Shown: positions 1 to 9,597 of the stretch, piece by piece | Numbering within the stretch: position 1 is the stretch's first letter | Layout of the letters: the number at the start of each line of letters is the position of its first letter | Assembly (NCBI GenBank): GCA_027578815.1 | Contig: JANBTH010000004.1 | Coordinates: 1 to 64,000 of the forward strand | DNA: 64,000 bases | Reading direction: 5' to 3' | Source: Coemansia sp. RSA 1804 | Lineage: Eukaryota > Kickxellomycota > Kickxellomycetes > Kickxellales > Kickxellaceae | Program-made: the position numbers and the translations under genes | Notes under the pieces: model-generated | Told to the model about the DNA's origin: nothing | The model's input: only the letters and a program-made list of their open reading frames with translations | Databases searched by the model: none

Positions 1-396
1 GCTTTAGTTATTCTATCGATACTCCATTGTGGCATTTGCCATATACTACGCATATACATAGCGTTGAAGGAGAGAATGTTATAAGCAATGGAATGGCATC
101 AAGTTATCATCACTCATCCCTGTACTGGTTGAGTATCTACACGCTTATAGGCATTGCCAGCGTGGTGTGGTATGTGCTTTTGCGGTACTCTGTGTTTGTA
201 GGCAGATTTAAAATTGCGCGAAAAATGCATAGACAGCAATGCGTTAGACACGATAGGAGATTGGTTTGGAGAGATTATCCAAGGCACAATTACATTAAAG
301 AAGCAATCAATCGCATTAGTGCACACAACCGGCCGTTCTACATGTTCTTTTTTGTATAAATGCTACATGCACTTTAATAGCGACTGCTGTCTTTAA
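1..396 (+). pseudogene. Relic of an ABCC (MRP/Ycf1-like) transporter, 5' part outside window
   Basis: A reading frame is open from the first base and ends at 357-359. Its middle (WLSIYTLIGIASVVWYVLL, then a FGRF-like and ARKMH step) resembles the first helix of transmembrane domain 2 of ABCC transporters, which is followed in the family by a conserved (R/K)KLH motif. In the family the next segment is an FFDTTP-GRI-NRFSKD block. Here that block is missing. From 214 another frame reads REKCIDSNALDTIGDWFGE, which resembles the segment that normally follows it (D..IDS....T.GD), and this frame stops at 394-396. A deletion of roughly 30 codons plus a frame change would explain both pieces, so I call it a decayed fragment. 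The match is pattern recognition only. It could also be a chance open frame. Confidence 0.35.
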
Positions 397-432
397 AACT
401 GGCAATATAATTCAATTTAAAATAAAAAGGAT

Positions 433-2427
433 TTATGAAATACCTAAAACTTTCTTTAAATTCATGCGATACGAATCGGGTAGTGCCTCGATAATGTTTT
501 GGACGTCAACACTAATGATTGCGCTACCTACTTCAAACCTGAGAGCTACCTTCCTGTCTGGTGTGTAGTTACTGTGCACCAGGATATAGATATTGCAGTT
601 TCTAATGCCCCGCTGGGCATTACACTTGATCGCAAGGTCAATAGCACGGGCAATGGCTTTCATAACTTGCTCATTCTGAGGTTTACGTTTGTTGTTGCCT
701 GGTGTCGCTCCACTGCTGGCAGGATTTGAACGAAATTCTCTTGCTTTTCCAGATAAGCGATCAATATCCAGCGATTCTTTTGCAATCGCAATAATAAAGG
801 TATCCAAGCCATCTGCTATTGATGGGACCAAGGAAATAAAGTCAAGTCCATCCGTCTTGCTTAAACACTTGCTGGAGTTTGCATTAGAATAGCATACCAC
901 ATGATTGAATCCATCTCGAGGCTCGTGGGTCAAATGTCGGCATATTGAGGTGTTCATTTTAGCCATTTCCGCAAGAATCCGCTGCGAGTCTGTTCTAAGC
1001 CCATCCTTGAGTATAGTCAGACCTTCTTTCTTGATGGCAATCTTTGTTGTGACAAACGCAAACTCGTATTTGCGTTGGTCGTCGCCGGCAAAATATTTTT
1101 TCATTACCTCTAAACTTTGAACTTGGTTGCCAAAATTTTTTGCAAATACTGCTTCGGCCGCGCGTGGACAGGAAAACTCGATAGTACGGTTCTCTGGTCT
1201 GTCACAATCAAATCGTTTTTCCACGCATATATAGGGTTGAAAATTGAGCAGCGGATACCTTTTAACATTTCCATCCTCAACGACCGGAGAATCCACATGC
1301 AAATTGTTGTATATGCGGAATATGGTTTCTAGCTTGTTTTCCCCAATGGTATCGACCACCGGCTCATTAACGTATCGACACCTCATCGCCGGGTCGTTGT
1401 TTTGATTCAGTAGAAATGGACGTTTTTCGAATGCTAATACGGATTTGGAAAAACTCTTATTGCTCTCCGAAGCATATTCTGGTGAAAGTAGGATAGACAT
1501 TTCTCGCGGACTGTAATGTGTTGCGCGGCTAAAAATGTCGTACAGATGATCAGATAAAGGAATGCTGCGGTCAACCCTAAATTCCTCAATATATTTCCGT
1601 GCTTCAACCGGGGAAAACCACGGATTTATAGAGATATAATCTGTGGTATGCTCTGATGGACACTGGTTATTCTTTGCTTTCAAAAGCACAAAAAACAGAT
1701 TATTTCGGATAGAAATCTCTTCAATGATGCGGTCAATAATATTGGAGGTTCTCTCGTAGTTGTTGAAGAAAAAGACCATTCGCAGCGGCTTGCCTTTAGA
1801 ATTAAACTCTTCACAAAATGTTTCAATAGCACTAATGATATCGACCATAAGCGTATCAACGGTATACAGGTTATCGCAGTCAATGTCAAGCGCTTCAAAT
1901 TTAAAACCCTCATCTCCCGCCAGCCCAATCATAACGGCCTTGTAAAAGTACAAGAGACGCTCATTATCGTTCTGACATTCGGTCCATTCAGTAAAGTCTG
2001 AAATGTATACAATGCGTACTCTTTTATATCTATTAAGAGTACGCCAGGCAACCTCGCGCATAAGATAGCTTTTGCCGGCTCCCGAGCATCCAGAGATGTA
2101 GCGCACGTTTGCCAAAAGTTTCTTATCCTCATCGTCAATTCTAGTCGGCATTGTATTATCCTCCAACGCATCTCGAACAACAAAGAACTTTATAATGAAT
2201 TTAGTGTTTATATCGGGTCTTAGAAGCATGCGTATGATGTTTGGCTTGCTGTCGTCAGAGTCAAAAACATTCACAGGCAAGGCAATGTCATCAGCCTCAA
2301 ACAAAATAGGAGCTTTGGAGTCAAAAGCTGTGTTCTTTCTGTTGTCTCTAATCCCACGCACTCTTGCACGGACAGATGCTGGTACAGCTAGTAGGTTTAA
2401 AGTAGATAAAAGCGTTTTTGTATCCAT
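433..2427 (-). CDS. P-loop NTPase, Crinkler/RHS-like (tentative)
   Basis: A 664-aa protein if started at the ATG at 2427. The frame stays open to 2535, but that part would add an odd hydrophobic leader encoded by AT-rich, UTR-like sequence with a TATA-like stretch (about 2441-2460), so I prefer 2427. A Walker A motif GCSGAGKS lies at residues 113-120. About 100 residues later the hydrophobic strand of a Walker B reads FFFNNYE, with Asn where the usual Asp/Glu stand. The N-terminal 110 residues are not recognisable. The C-terminal 250 residues have no motif I can name. An NTPase followed by a C-terminal domain of nuclease-like size is the layout of Crinkler (CRN) and trypanosome RHS proteins, which are expanded in some early-diverging fungi. 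The family call is inference from layout. The right-hand neighbour is an ordinary nucleoporin gene, and a transporter relic lies to the left. Confidence 0.5.
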   Translation of the reverse strand: MDTKTLLSTLNLLAVPASVRARVRGIRDNRKNTAFDSKAPILFEADDIALPVNVFDSDDSKPNIIRMLLRPDINTKFIIKFFVVRDALEDNTMPTRIDDEDKKLLANVRYISGCSGAGKSYLMREVAWRTLNRYKRVRIVYISDFTEWTECQNDNERLLYFYKAVMIGLAGDEGFKFEALDIDCDNLYTVDTLMVDIISAIETFCEEFNSKGKPLRMVFFFNNYERTSNIIDRIIEEISIRNNLFFVLLKAKNNQCPSEHTTDYISINPWFSPVEARKYIEEFRVDRSIPLSDHLYDIFSRATHYSPREMSILLSPEYASESNKSFSKSVLAFEKRPFLLNQNNDPAMRCRYVNEPVVDTIGENKLETIFRIYNNLHVDSPVVEDGNVKRYPLLNFQPYICVEKRFDCDRPENRTIEFSCPRAAEAVFAKNFGNQVQSLEVMKKYFAGDDQRKYEFAFVTTKIAIKKEGLTILKDGLRTDSQRILAEMAKMNTSICRHLTHEPRDGFNHVVCYSNANSSKCLSKTDGLDFISLVPSIADGLDTFIIAIAKESLDIDRLSGKAREFRSNPASSGATPGNNKRKPQNEQVMKAIARAIDLAIKCNAQRGIRNCNIYILVHSNYTPDRKVALRFEVGSAIISVDVQNIIEALPDSYRMNLKKVLGIS

Positions 2428-3166
2428 TTGCTCGTGCTCTTTAATGTAAAGTATAAAATAACCAAAAGAAATAAAGTGAAAGAAACAAGAAAGAATGAGA
2501 GTGAAAAAAAGAAATCTTGCACTATTTCTTCCCATACGAGGCTGTCAAAAACACTTGCAGAAAAGACGACAAATTGACAAGGACATCCAATGTATGCAGC
2601 AGCCTTTGCTTGCATGGCCTATCATTTGTATGCGCGACATGTTGCGCTAGCATAGATTTAATTTACAAACGAGGACTGTCTTAAATCTACTCCAGCCTAT
2701 GAGAGTACAATGCGTAGGTATGTATGGACTAGGGTCATATTTTAATGGCATATTGTGCTGGCGAGGAAAGGCCTGAACATCTTAAGCGTACCCATCATGT
2801 GTGGGATGTTGCTGTGCCAGAATCAACACCTGGCGGTTCTGACTATAGTGAGGATGCACATCCCCTCATAAATCGTCCATCTCTTATATAGCTTTCATTA
2901 ACGTGACAGTTTCTGAGTGGTCAAGATACTAAATGACAAGATGTATTGTTGAGCTACTTCAATATTATGCTATTTCTTGTCTATTACTAGTACGTCTGTT
3001 GCTGTTAACAAATAATTCCTCTCGATCCACGCAAAAAAAAACCCAGTTCCAACTGCATTAATCTCCATAGAATTATCAGGGCATTGGAGAGAAAAGAAAA
3101 CGTCGACTGCTAGTAAAAGAAATTGTGTTTGGAATTTAATGCGGTAATTACGAATAAAAAGAACAT
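2428..3166. other. Spacer between the NTPase gene promoter and the NIC96 3' end
   Basis: About 740 AT-rich bases. It holds the promoter of the minus-strand NTPase gene (TATA-like sequence near 2441-2460) and the 3' region of NIC96. One 48-codon ORF at 2745-2891 is listed separately. Nothing else is recognisable. Confidence 0.5.
2745..2891 (+). CDS. Small ORF, 48 aa, unknown (doubtful)
   Basis: An ATG-started ORF of 48 codons ending TAG, rich in Glu, His and Pro (for example VPESTPGGSDYSEDAH). It is more GC-balanced than the sequence around it, and this is the only hint that it may code. No TATA box or known domain was seen. It may be chance. Confidence 0.18.
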   Translation: MAYCAGEERPEHLKRTHHVWDVAVPESTPGGSDYSEDAHPLINRPSLI

Positions 3167-5581
3167 CTAGTTCATAAAGACATCCAGCCGATTAAGCTTA
3201 GCATAAGTCTCGGGAGGCATCCTAAACTGAATCATGCCAGAAAAGACCATCAAGCCACGAGCCTTACGACGCAGGTCCTGCATCTTTGCCTGTTTGATAG
3301 CATCCAGAAAGGGCGATTCACGAAGGCCAGCGTAGATGCGCGACAGCGTGTCCATTGCAGTCAGAAGCACAAGAGAAAAGTTGCGGGTTATAGAGTCATC
3401 GAGCGTACGCACACGCTCTGCATGCTGGGAGGCCGAAGCTACAACATCTCCATCGAGTGGCAAAAGCTGGGTAGAAGCAATCAGCTCCAGAGCCTCCTCA
3501 TACGCCCCGCGCGAATGCGAGGCCACAAACTCGGTAACTGCCAAAAGCGTAGAGCATGTGGATACAGCGCGCTCATCCAGAACACGAGCAATATGTTCGC
3601 GTTGCTGATAGTGCTCAAGCACAGCACGGGCAACTCCCTCGACCTCAGAAACGGCTTCGATGCCGGTCTGGTAGAGCGCTTCGCCAAGCTGGCGGCATAG
3701 CACATTCAGCACAGTGTTGTACCGCTCAGCAAGGTTATAGAGAAGAACAGCATCGGCAAGACGGCCCTCATCCCGACTACGGTCGGCAAGCTTGCGCATA
3801 ATTGTCTGGGCAAACTGCTCAGGCGTAGAGATTCCCAGCAGTGGCAAATAATGCTCAAGGAAGCCCCGACGACGCGTGCCGTCAGCCTGGATATCGCCAA
3901 GAAGACGCGCATAGTCGCGACGCTCGTAAAGAAGCTTGGTTAGGGCACGCACACATTCATCGTGCATCTCGGACGATGGAAGAGTCAGAAGCAGCAGATA
4001 GTGCACAGCCGACTCATCCGCGCCATCGTCGGCAAGCGCACGTGCGTACTGCACCATCGCACGCGAGTAGACGAGGCTTGGAACACTCAGCAGCCCAAAG
4101 TACGCCAGCAGAACAGCCATATGCACGCCCTCAATCTGGAAGCGGTCAATCTGAAGAAGATACTCGGCAGCGTCCTCAAACAAACCGCACAATAGAAGCA
4201 CACGTAGATAAAGCAGCGGAGAGTTGCCGCTCGGATCAAAGTGAGCAGCACCGTATTTGACAATCAGAGTCTGCAGCGCCTCAAGCGTACTGCGTGGATG
4301 GCCAGAGGAAGCGGAAATCGAGTCAGCGTCCCGGATCAGAACAAGTCCAGCCCACATGTAATCCTCGGTGGTCTGGATTGCTTCGGCAGTAGCCTTCTTT
4401 GGCACGTTGCCACGACCAATGGCCTTGTACAGAGCGGCCTTGTAAGGATCCTCAAGTGACGACGGCGACACAGGGACATCGCTACCAATACCTGCACGAG
4501 CCAATGAGCCATCCAGAAAGGCCTTGAGATAGGCAACAAAGCCAGGGTCACTGTCGGTAATAATATCCTCCATATCAAGCGCATAGCGAAGCAGATCCTG
4601 CTTGTGACCGCAGCGATATAGTGTAAACATGTGAGCCCAGATAGCGTCGTCGTTAAACACTTCAAGGAAAGCAGGAACGCGACCAAGACGACCAAACAAC
4701 ACGCGCAGGTAGCCCTGTACTTTACGATGGACAGAGGGAATGCCTCCAACATTGGCGTCGTGTGGATACTGTGCTACCAGACGATCAACATGCTCTACAA
4801 AGGTCTCCTCAAGGTAGGAACAAGCGCCAGCAACAACGCTGTCGGGGCCACTGGAGTAGTGAGACAAAATACGCCAGATCTGCGAAATTTGCTTACTCTT
4901 CAGCTCGAGGCTGCTCTCAGCCGTGGCAGTTTCCAACGCGCCAAGAAGATTAAACTGCGGCGCAACAGAACGCACAGCCGCCGGAACACGCGCATCGTTG
5001 AGGTCGCGCACTACCTGCGCATACCGGTCCAGACGTGGATGGGTGGTAGCGGTAACACGGATGGCTGGCGCAGAGTATGCATGGGCACCGCCGGAGGAAA
5101 CAAAGGCAGCGGTTGCAGAAGAGGCAGCACCTTGGAACTGGCCAAGCTCCTCAAAGAGGCGACGCTGGGTGTCCTCCCACACGTGGTTCATATGGGCAGC
5201 CATGTTGCGATCAAAGTCATCGAGCGTGGACAGCTCACTCTCCTCAATGGCGTTGATAATAGACTGCTCCTGCTGCTGCGAGAGAAAGCTGGCCACGTTG
5301 GCGTCGTATGCTGGCTGTAGCAGCTCAAAGGCCGAAAGGAGCGCTGCGGACGCAGAGTTGTTGGCAAGCTCGTCGGTGTCTACGCCGGCGCTCGCAAGCA
5401 TGGCCTGGGCACGCGGGTCAAGTGGACGGCCATCGCGAGCAGAGCGAGCAACCAGTTTGCGGGATTCTGATTCAAGCAGATCGATTCCACGCTTGACAGT
5501 GGGAATCTCAGCAGAGGTGAGGTGCGAGGTGAGGCGCTTGGATTCCTCCAACAGCGCCGAAAGCGACAGCGGCTGAGTCAT
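3167..5581 (-). CDS. NIC96: Nucleoporin Nic96/Nup93
   Basis: An 804-aa protein, close to the usual 820-840 aa of the family. Nic96/Nup93 is the linker nucleoporin of the inner ring of the nuclear pore complex. It binds the Nsp1 (Nup62) channel trimer through its N-terminus and builds the scaffold with its helical solenoid. The N-terminus reads MTQPLSLSALLEESKRLT, followed by a long alpha-helical body with conserved blocks such as RVPAFLEVFNDDAIWAHMF and GVHMAVLLAYFGLLSVP, typical of the Nup93/Nic96 domain. No membrane segment or intron is present. The frame is open to 5707, but the extra 42 residues are hydrophobic and poly-Phe/Leu, encoded by AT-rich UTR-like sequence. The ATG at 5581 fits the family start. 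Confidence 0.9.
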   Translation of the reverse strand: MTQPLSLSALLEESKRLTSHLTSAEIPTVKRGIDLLESESRKLVARSARDGRPLDPRAQAMLASAGVDTDELANNSASAALLSAFELLQPAYDANVASFLSQQQEQSIINAIEESELSTLDDFDRNMAAHMNHVWEDTQRRLFEELGQFQGAASSATAAFVSSGGAHAYSAPAIRVTATTHPRLDRYAQVVRDLNDARVPAAVRSVAPQFNLLGALETATAESSLELKSKQISQIWRILSHYSSGPDSVVAGACSYLEETFVEHVDRLVAQYPHDANVGGIPSVHRKVQGYLRVLFGRLGRVPAFLEVFNDDAIWAHMFTLYRCGHKQDLLRYALDMEDIITDSDPGFVAYLKAFLDGSLARAGIGSDVPVSPSSLEDPYKAALYKAIGRGNVPKKATAEAIQTTEDYMWAGLVLIRDADSISASSGHPRSTLEALQTLIVKYGAAHFDPSGNSPLLYLRVLLLCGLFEDAAEYLLQIDRFQIEGVHMAVLLAYFGLLSVPSLVYSRAMVQYARALADDGADESAVHYLLLLTLPSSEMHDECVRALTKLLYERRDYARLLGDIQADGTRRRGFLEHYLPLLGISTPEQFAQTIMRKLADRSRDEGRLADAVLLYNLAERYNTVLNVLCRQLGEALYQTGIEAVSEVEGVARAVLEHYQQREHIARVLDERAVSTCSTLLAVTEFVASHSRGAYEEALELIASTQLLPLDGDVVASASQHAERVRTLDDSITRNFSLVLLTAMDTLSRIYAGLRESPFLDAIKQAKMQDLRRKARGLMVFSGMIQFRMPPETYAKLNRLDVFMN

Positions 5582-5781
5582 TGCGGAAGGAGATAAAATA
5601 GATATTATAAATTGAAGAGCTGAATAAAAATTAGAAAGAAAAAGAAAAAGAAAACAAATAGGCCCAAAGCCAAAAAGACCATTATTCACTTTGTTATTTT
5701 TTGTCATGCACCGCTGCGATTCAATCCAGAGCCTGGCAAAAAAAAGGAGGGAAGGGAGCTGTCAGATTAAGAGGATCTGAT

Positions 5782-8700
5782 CTAGTCGCACTTTCCGTTG
5801 ACAAGAGCCCACCACAGAATGGAGGAGAGCTGCAGAAGATCAACGGAGCGTGGATGAGAGGGCGGAAGGGCTCGGAACTCGGCAGCCAAACGGCGGCAGT
5901 GCGAGATGCGCTCAGGCGACACAAAGTCCATGGCGACCTTGACGGCGTTGGCGTAGTTGACGACCTGATGCGCGCTTCCGGCCGGAACAAAGACTGCGTC
6001 ACCGGGATTCTGGTGCACGCGGTAGCAGCGCGCTCCTGACTCGCGGAACAGGCGCTGGCGATCGGGCCGCGTCAGAAACGCTGCTTGGTTGTGGATCGGG
6101 TCCCCATGCGTGGTGTTGCCGATGAAGGCGCGCAGAGCACCAGCAGTGGAAGGCGGATAGATGTCCCACGCAGCAGCACAAACAGGCACATCATCTGCAG
6201 CAGACAAATCGGCGCCAGCACCATCACCGCCATTAGCAGGTGCATCGGTAGCAGCACCAGCTCTAGTAACAGCATTAGCATCTGCAGCAGCAGGCAAATC
6301 GGCAACAACAACATTACCAGCGTCAGCATCCGCACGAGAATCAACACCAGCACAAGCACTGACACTAGCATTAGTATCAGCATCAATACTAGCATTAGCG
6401 GGTGGACTAGCACCAGTACCAGCAACGGCACAAGTATCTGCGACAATAGACGAATCGGCACCAGCACTAGCATTAGCACTAGCACTAGTATCAACAGGTG
6501 CACTCGCAGGCAGCGGTGCGGCATACGCCATGATATTGACAGCGTCGGCAGCGTCGCAATGGAGATTTGTGGTACCGGCACCGCCAGCATCATCGCTGGA
6601 AGCGTAGGCGCAGTACATTTTGGGACCCAGATCAGGCGGCACATGGTCGGACGGAAGACGCGCAGCCATGTTCAGGCGGCCATCGCGGCGCGTGTACGCA
6701 GGGAATGGCAGCGCCTCCATCATCCGCGCAAAGTGGTCTGGCAGCACAGAAGCAAAATCGTCGGACGGCGGCCAGTCCTTCAGCTTGAGAATACGGTTGC
6801 GCACCAGGCGCGCGCGTTTCTTCCATAGCGCAGACGCAGCACGCTCTTCTGGGCTAACTGCGGCATCGGCGCCAGGCGAAGGCTCAAATGCAGGCTCAAA
6901 TGCAGGCGTAGGCCCTGGCACAGGCTCTGGTGCAGGCTCTGGCGCAGATTCAGGCGCGGATTCAGGCACAAGTTCTCCTCCACTGGTGCCATCATCTTTC
7001 CCGTTGCTGTTGCCATCGTCTTTGCCATCGTCTTTGCCGTTGCCGCTGTTTCCGTTTCCGCTTTCTTCGCCATCGCCGGAATCGCTGGTAAACAGATGCG
7101 CATAGGTGTCGTCGCCATCAAACAAGCGGAAAAAGTCGCGCAATGGCCAGGTATCAGGCAGCGCAGTGCCTTTGGCACAATCCCACACGCTGACATCTTG
7201 GAAGCCAGCATGGCGGATCCACCACTCGGGCCGCCACAGCTCACTCTCCATCGCCGGCAGCAATCCGCGCACTACAACTACCACGCCGCGACGCCAAAGC
7301 CGCGAAAAGTCGCTCAGTGACAGCTCGTCCGCATCCACATACACCGGCGCCAGCTCCCACTCTTCCAAATCGCCCGCACGCTGTTGGATGCTTGCAATGC
7401 GCGCGTCAAACTCTGCCGATGCGCCGCCAGCGCCGCTACAGTCAAAAAGCTCCGCTTTGCCAATGGTTCCGCCCAGCGCCAAAACAGCGCGCGTCTTGGC
7501 TGCCACGGACAGCACATCGTCGGGTGCCACAACCGACATGCGCACAAACTGACTGCGTCGGTGCTTCGCCGATAACTGACCGGATCCTCCATGTGGTCGA
7601 ATTCGCTTGCAGCGCGCAATGCGAGGAAGCCCACTCTCATAGTTTGACTTGCCGGCAGCCACACGCTTACCAATCGACGAGTCGTTCCACTCGCCAAAGC
7701 AGCGGATGCACACCTCCATTGCGCACATCGAGCACATGTAATATGCGCACAGAATCGAGGATGCGCAAATGTCGCACAGCTGTCTGCTTCCGCCAACCGT
7801 GCGCCTCAGCACGCACGGCGCCGCAGAGCAACCAAGCTGCGGGTGCACACCGTACTCGATTTCACCACCGTGATGGGGCTCCTCTGCCGCAACTACGCTG
7901 AGCTCGCGGCCCAGATCGCTCACTAATCCAATGGCTGCCGTGTGGATCATATAGAACTCTTCCCACTGCGCATTCCCACCCTTGCGCAGAACCTCGCTTG
8001 TGGTTCCCAGCGCACTCACGACCACCGGGTGCGGCCGGATGTCTGGCGAAGACATAAGCGTTGGTGTCAAAAGGAACCGGGAACTATTGGCTTTCGTCGA
8101 GCCGCCAAAATTTACCTCTGTAATCACTCGGATGTTGGTGAATCGGCAGACGTCCTCCGCTTGGCGTCGCATGCAGCCGTTACACATGTACAGCCCCGTA
8201 ACGCGCTCAACCAAGCACGTACTTGTCTGCATTCTGTTGATTACTTCAACACCAGGTCCAGAATACACCACTTTTGCTTGTGCCAGCCAGAGCTCCGGAT
8301 CCATGGGCACCGGATACCCGTTTATCTTGTACTCGTGCATCCCCTGCTTCTGGCTTCCCTTCCGCACACAAACCACAGAGTGTGCTGGTAGCGCTTTCGT
8401 GCGCTGCACTGCCATCGGCTCAAAGCCCTTATCTGCTATTGCCATCATCTCCGGAGTGAATTCCTCCATGCGAACCGTTGTTATTTCAGGCGCAGGCGTA
8501 TTATTTACTCTGACCTTTGCTGAAGTTCTCCTCTTTCTACTGCTACTCTTTGCTTTGCTATTAATATTGGTGGTGGCAGTGTTGCTGCTGCTGATGCTGC
8601 TGATACTCCTTTTCCTTCTACCGTTCTTGTTTGTGCGACTGCTGGATCTGATGGGACTACTATTACCGCTGGCATCTGGGTGGGAGAGAGCACTAGAGTC

Positions 8701-9342
8701 GCCATCACCATCCTTGGAAGTACCAACGTTATCGTCAATCGCTGTTCCGTTACCACTGCCGTCCTCCACAGTAGATGATGGCTCACACCTACTGTTTTCT
8801 CCGCCAGTGTCAGAATCCGCTCCATGCGCCCGCACGTATTTGGAAAGCCCATCGGACATTGCCGACACTGCCTCCACAAGCTCATTTGATGATGGATCCG
8901 CCACCATCATTCTTGTCGCAGACTCCAATGCGCTTGGGTCACACACTGCCTGCCATGAGTCCGAGTCTGATGCGTGGTCGCCATTCCGAAGACTGACTCC
9001 CACAAGGCTGGACACAAGCTGGCACACGGTCTGCTGCTCGATACCCGCTAGCTCACAGACAAGCCGCATCTCCTCGCCCTTGGCTATGCGTCCTGTTTTT
9101 GCAAGCCCCTGTGCCCATCCAACCACTAGAGCCTCCCCTGCCTGAAGCTTGCCTACAGCCTGCGTGGTGGGCTCTTCTGTTATTATTGTTGTCGTTGTTT
9201 CTTCTGCCGCTTCTTCTGCCGCTACCCTATGGCATCTGCGTTTACCGCCGTGTCGCTCTATATCCACATACACATCATCGCTCGATCGACGGCGACTCCC
9301 AGCACTGGAGATAGTCGATTCGCAGAATTCCTCAAGACTCAT
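5782..9342 (-). CDS. JmjC-domain histone demethylase, KDM3/JHDM2-like
   Basis: A 1186-aa protein. The N-terminal third is low-complexity and basic, Ser/Asn-rich (nuclear-type). A first Cys cluster (CNGCMRRQAEDVC, about residues 387-400) and a second (CDICASSILCAYYMCSMCAMEVCIRC, split here as CDICASSILCAYY then CSMCAMEVCIRC, about 523-550) form zinc-binding blocks like those that precede JmjC in KDM3 proteins. The JmjC domain begins near residue 680. Its Fe(II) ligands are H928 and D930 (LHCDAADAV) and H1125 (VPAGSAHQVVNYANAVKV). All three ligands are present, so the enzyme could be active as a 2-oxoglutarate-dependent demethylase, in this family typically on H3K9. A Pro/Glu/Asp tract (about 755-830) and a roughly 110-residue Ala/Asp-rich tract (about 940-1053) interrupt the catalytic half. 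Confidence 0.85.
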   Translation of the reverse strand: MSLEEFCESTISSAGSRRRSSDDVYVDIERHGGKRRCHRVAAEEAAEETTTTIITEEPTTQAVGKLQAGEALVVGWAQGLAKTGRIAKGEEMRLVCELAGIEQQTVCQLVSSLVGVSLRNGDHASDSDSWQAVCDPSALESATRMMVADPSSNELVEAVSAMSDGLSKYVRAHGADSDTGGENSRCEPSSTVEDGSGNGTAIDDNVGTSKDGDGDSSALSHPDASGNSSPIRSSSRTNKNGRRKRSISSISSSNTATTNINSKAKSSSRKRRTSAKVRVNNTPAPEITTVRMEEFTPEMMAIADKGFEPMAVQRTKALPAHSVVCVRKGSQKQGMHEYKINGYPVPMDPELWLAQAKVVYSGPGVEVINRMQTSTCLVERVTGLYMCNGCMRRQAEDVCRFTNIRVITEVNFGGSTKANSSRFLLTPTLMSSPDIRPHPVVVSALGTTSEVLRKGGNAQWEEFYMIHTAAIGLVSDLGRELSVVAAEEPHHGGEIEYGVHPQLGCSAAPCVLRRTVGGSRQLCDICASSILCAYYMCSMCAMEVCIRCFGEWNDSSIGKRVAAGKSNYESGLPRIARCKRIRPHGGSGQLSAKHRRSQFVRMSVVAPDDVLSVAAKTRAVLALGGTIGKAELFDCSGAGGASAEFDARIASIQQRAGDLEEWELAPVYVDADELSLSDFSRLWRRGVVVVVRGLLPAMESELWRPEWWIRHAGFQDVSVWDCAKGTALPDTWPLRDFFRLFDGDDTYAHLFTSDSGDGEESGNGNSGNGKDDGKDDGNSNGKDDGTSGGELVPESAPESAPEPAPEPVPGPTPAFEPAFEPSPGADAAVSPEERAASALWKKRARLVRNRILKLKDWPPSDDFASVLPDHFARMMEALPFPAYTRRDGRLNMAARLPSDHVPPDLGPKMYCAYASSDDAGGAGTTNLHCDAADAVNIMAYAAPLPASAPVDTSASANASAGADSSIVADTCAVAGTGASPPANASIDADTNASVSACAGVDSRADADAGNVVVADLPAAADANAVTRAGAATDAPANGGDGAGADLSAADDVPVCAAAWDIYPPSTAGALRAFIGNTTHGDPIHNQAAFLTRPDRQRLFRESGARCYRVHQNPGDAVFVPAGSAHQVVNYANAVKVAMDFVSPERISHCRRLAAEFRALPPSHPRSVDLLQLSSILWWALVNGKCD
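6185..6525. repeat. Degenerate GC-rich hexamer-like repeat inside the JmjC exon
   Basis: Imperfect repetition of units of the type agcacc/agcatt/agtacc. Both strands stay open over it in several frames. On the coding (minus) strand it gives the Ala/Ser/Asp/Thr-rich insertion between the HxD and the distal His of JmjC. It is probably an expanded minisatellite that is tolerated as a surface loop. Confidence 0.6.
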
Positions 9343-9597
9343 ATTTATATATGAATTGAAAACAATATAGCGTCTGAAAATAACTTTATAAAATAATACA
9401 AGAAAGCAGGAAGAGAAGAGGCGACATGACCAAAGAAGAAGAAGAAGAAAAAGGGGGAAGGAGGAGAGAGAGAGAGGGGAGGTCAGAAAAATCGTACCAC
9501 TTTTTAAACATAAAAAATTTTATTATGCTCGATTGTCTGCAATCACAGCACAACACCGCAGCCTTTGTGCTCTCTTCCTCTCTTATTGCTCACAGTT

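Noticed and set aside
2397..2535. N-terminal hydrophobic extension of the NTPase gene as a signal peptide
   Set aside because: Encoded by AT-rich leader with a TATA-like stretch; the ATG at 2427 gives a normal start.
6085..6828. A 247-codon plus-strand ORF opposite the JmjC gene, and a second overlapping one
   Set aside because: Open only because the hexamer-like repeat lacks stops in most frames; the JmjC reading has the domain motifs.
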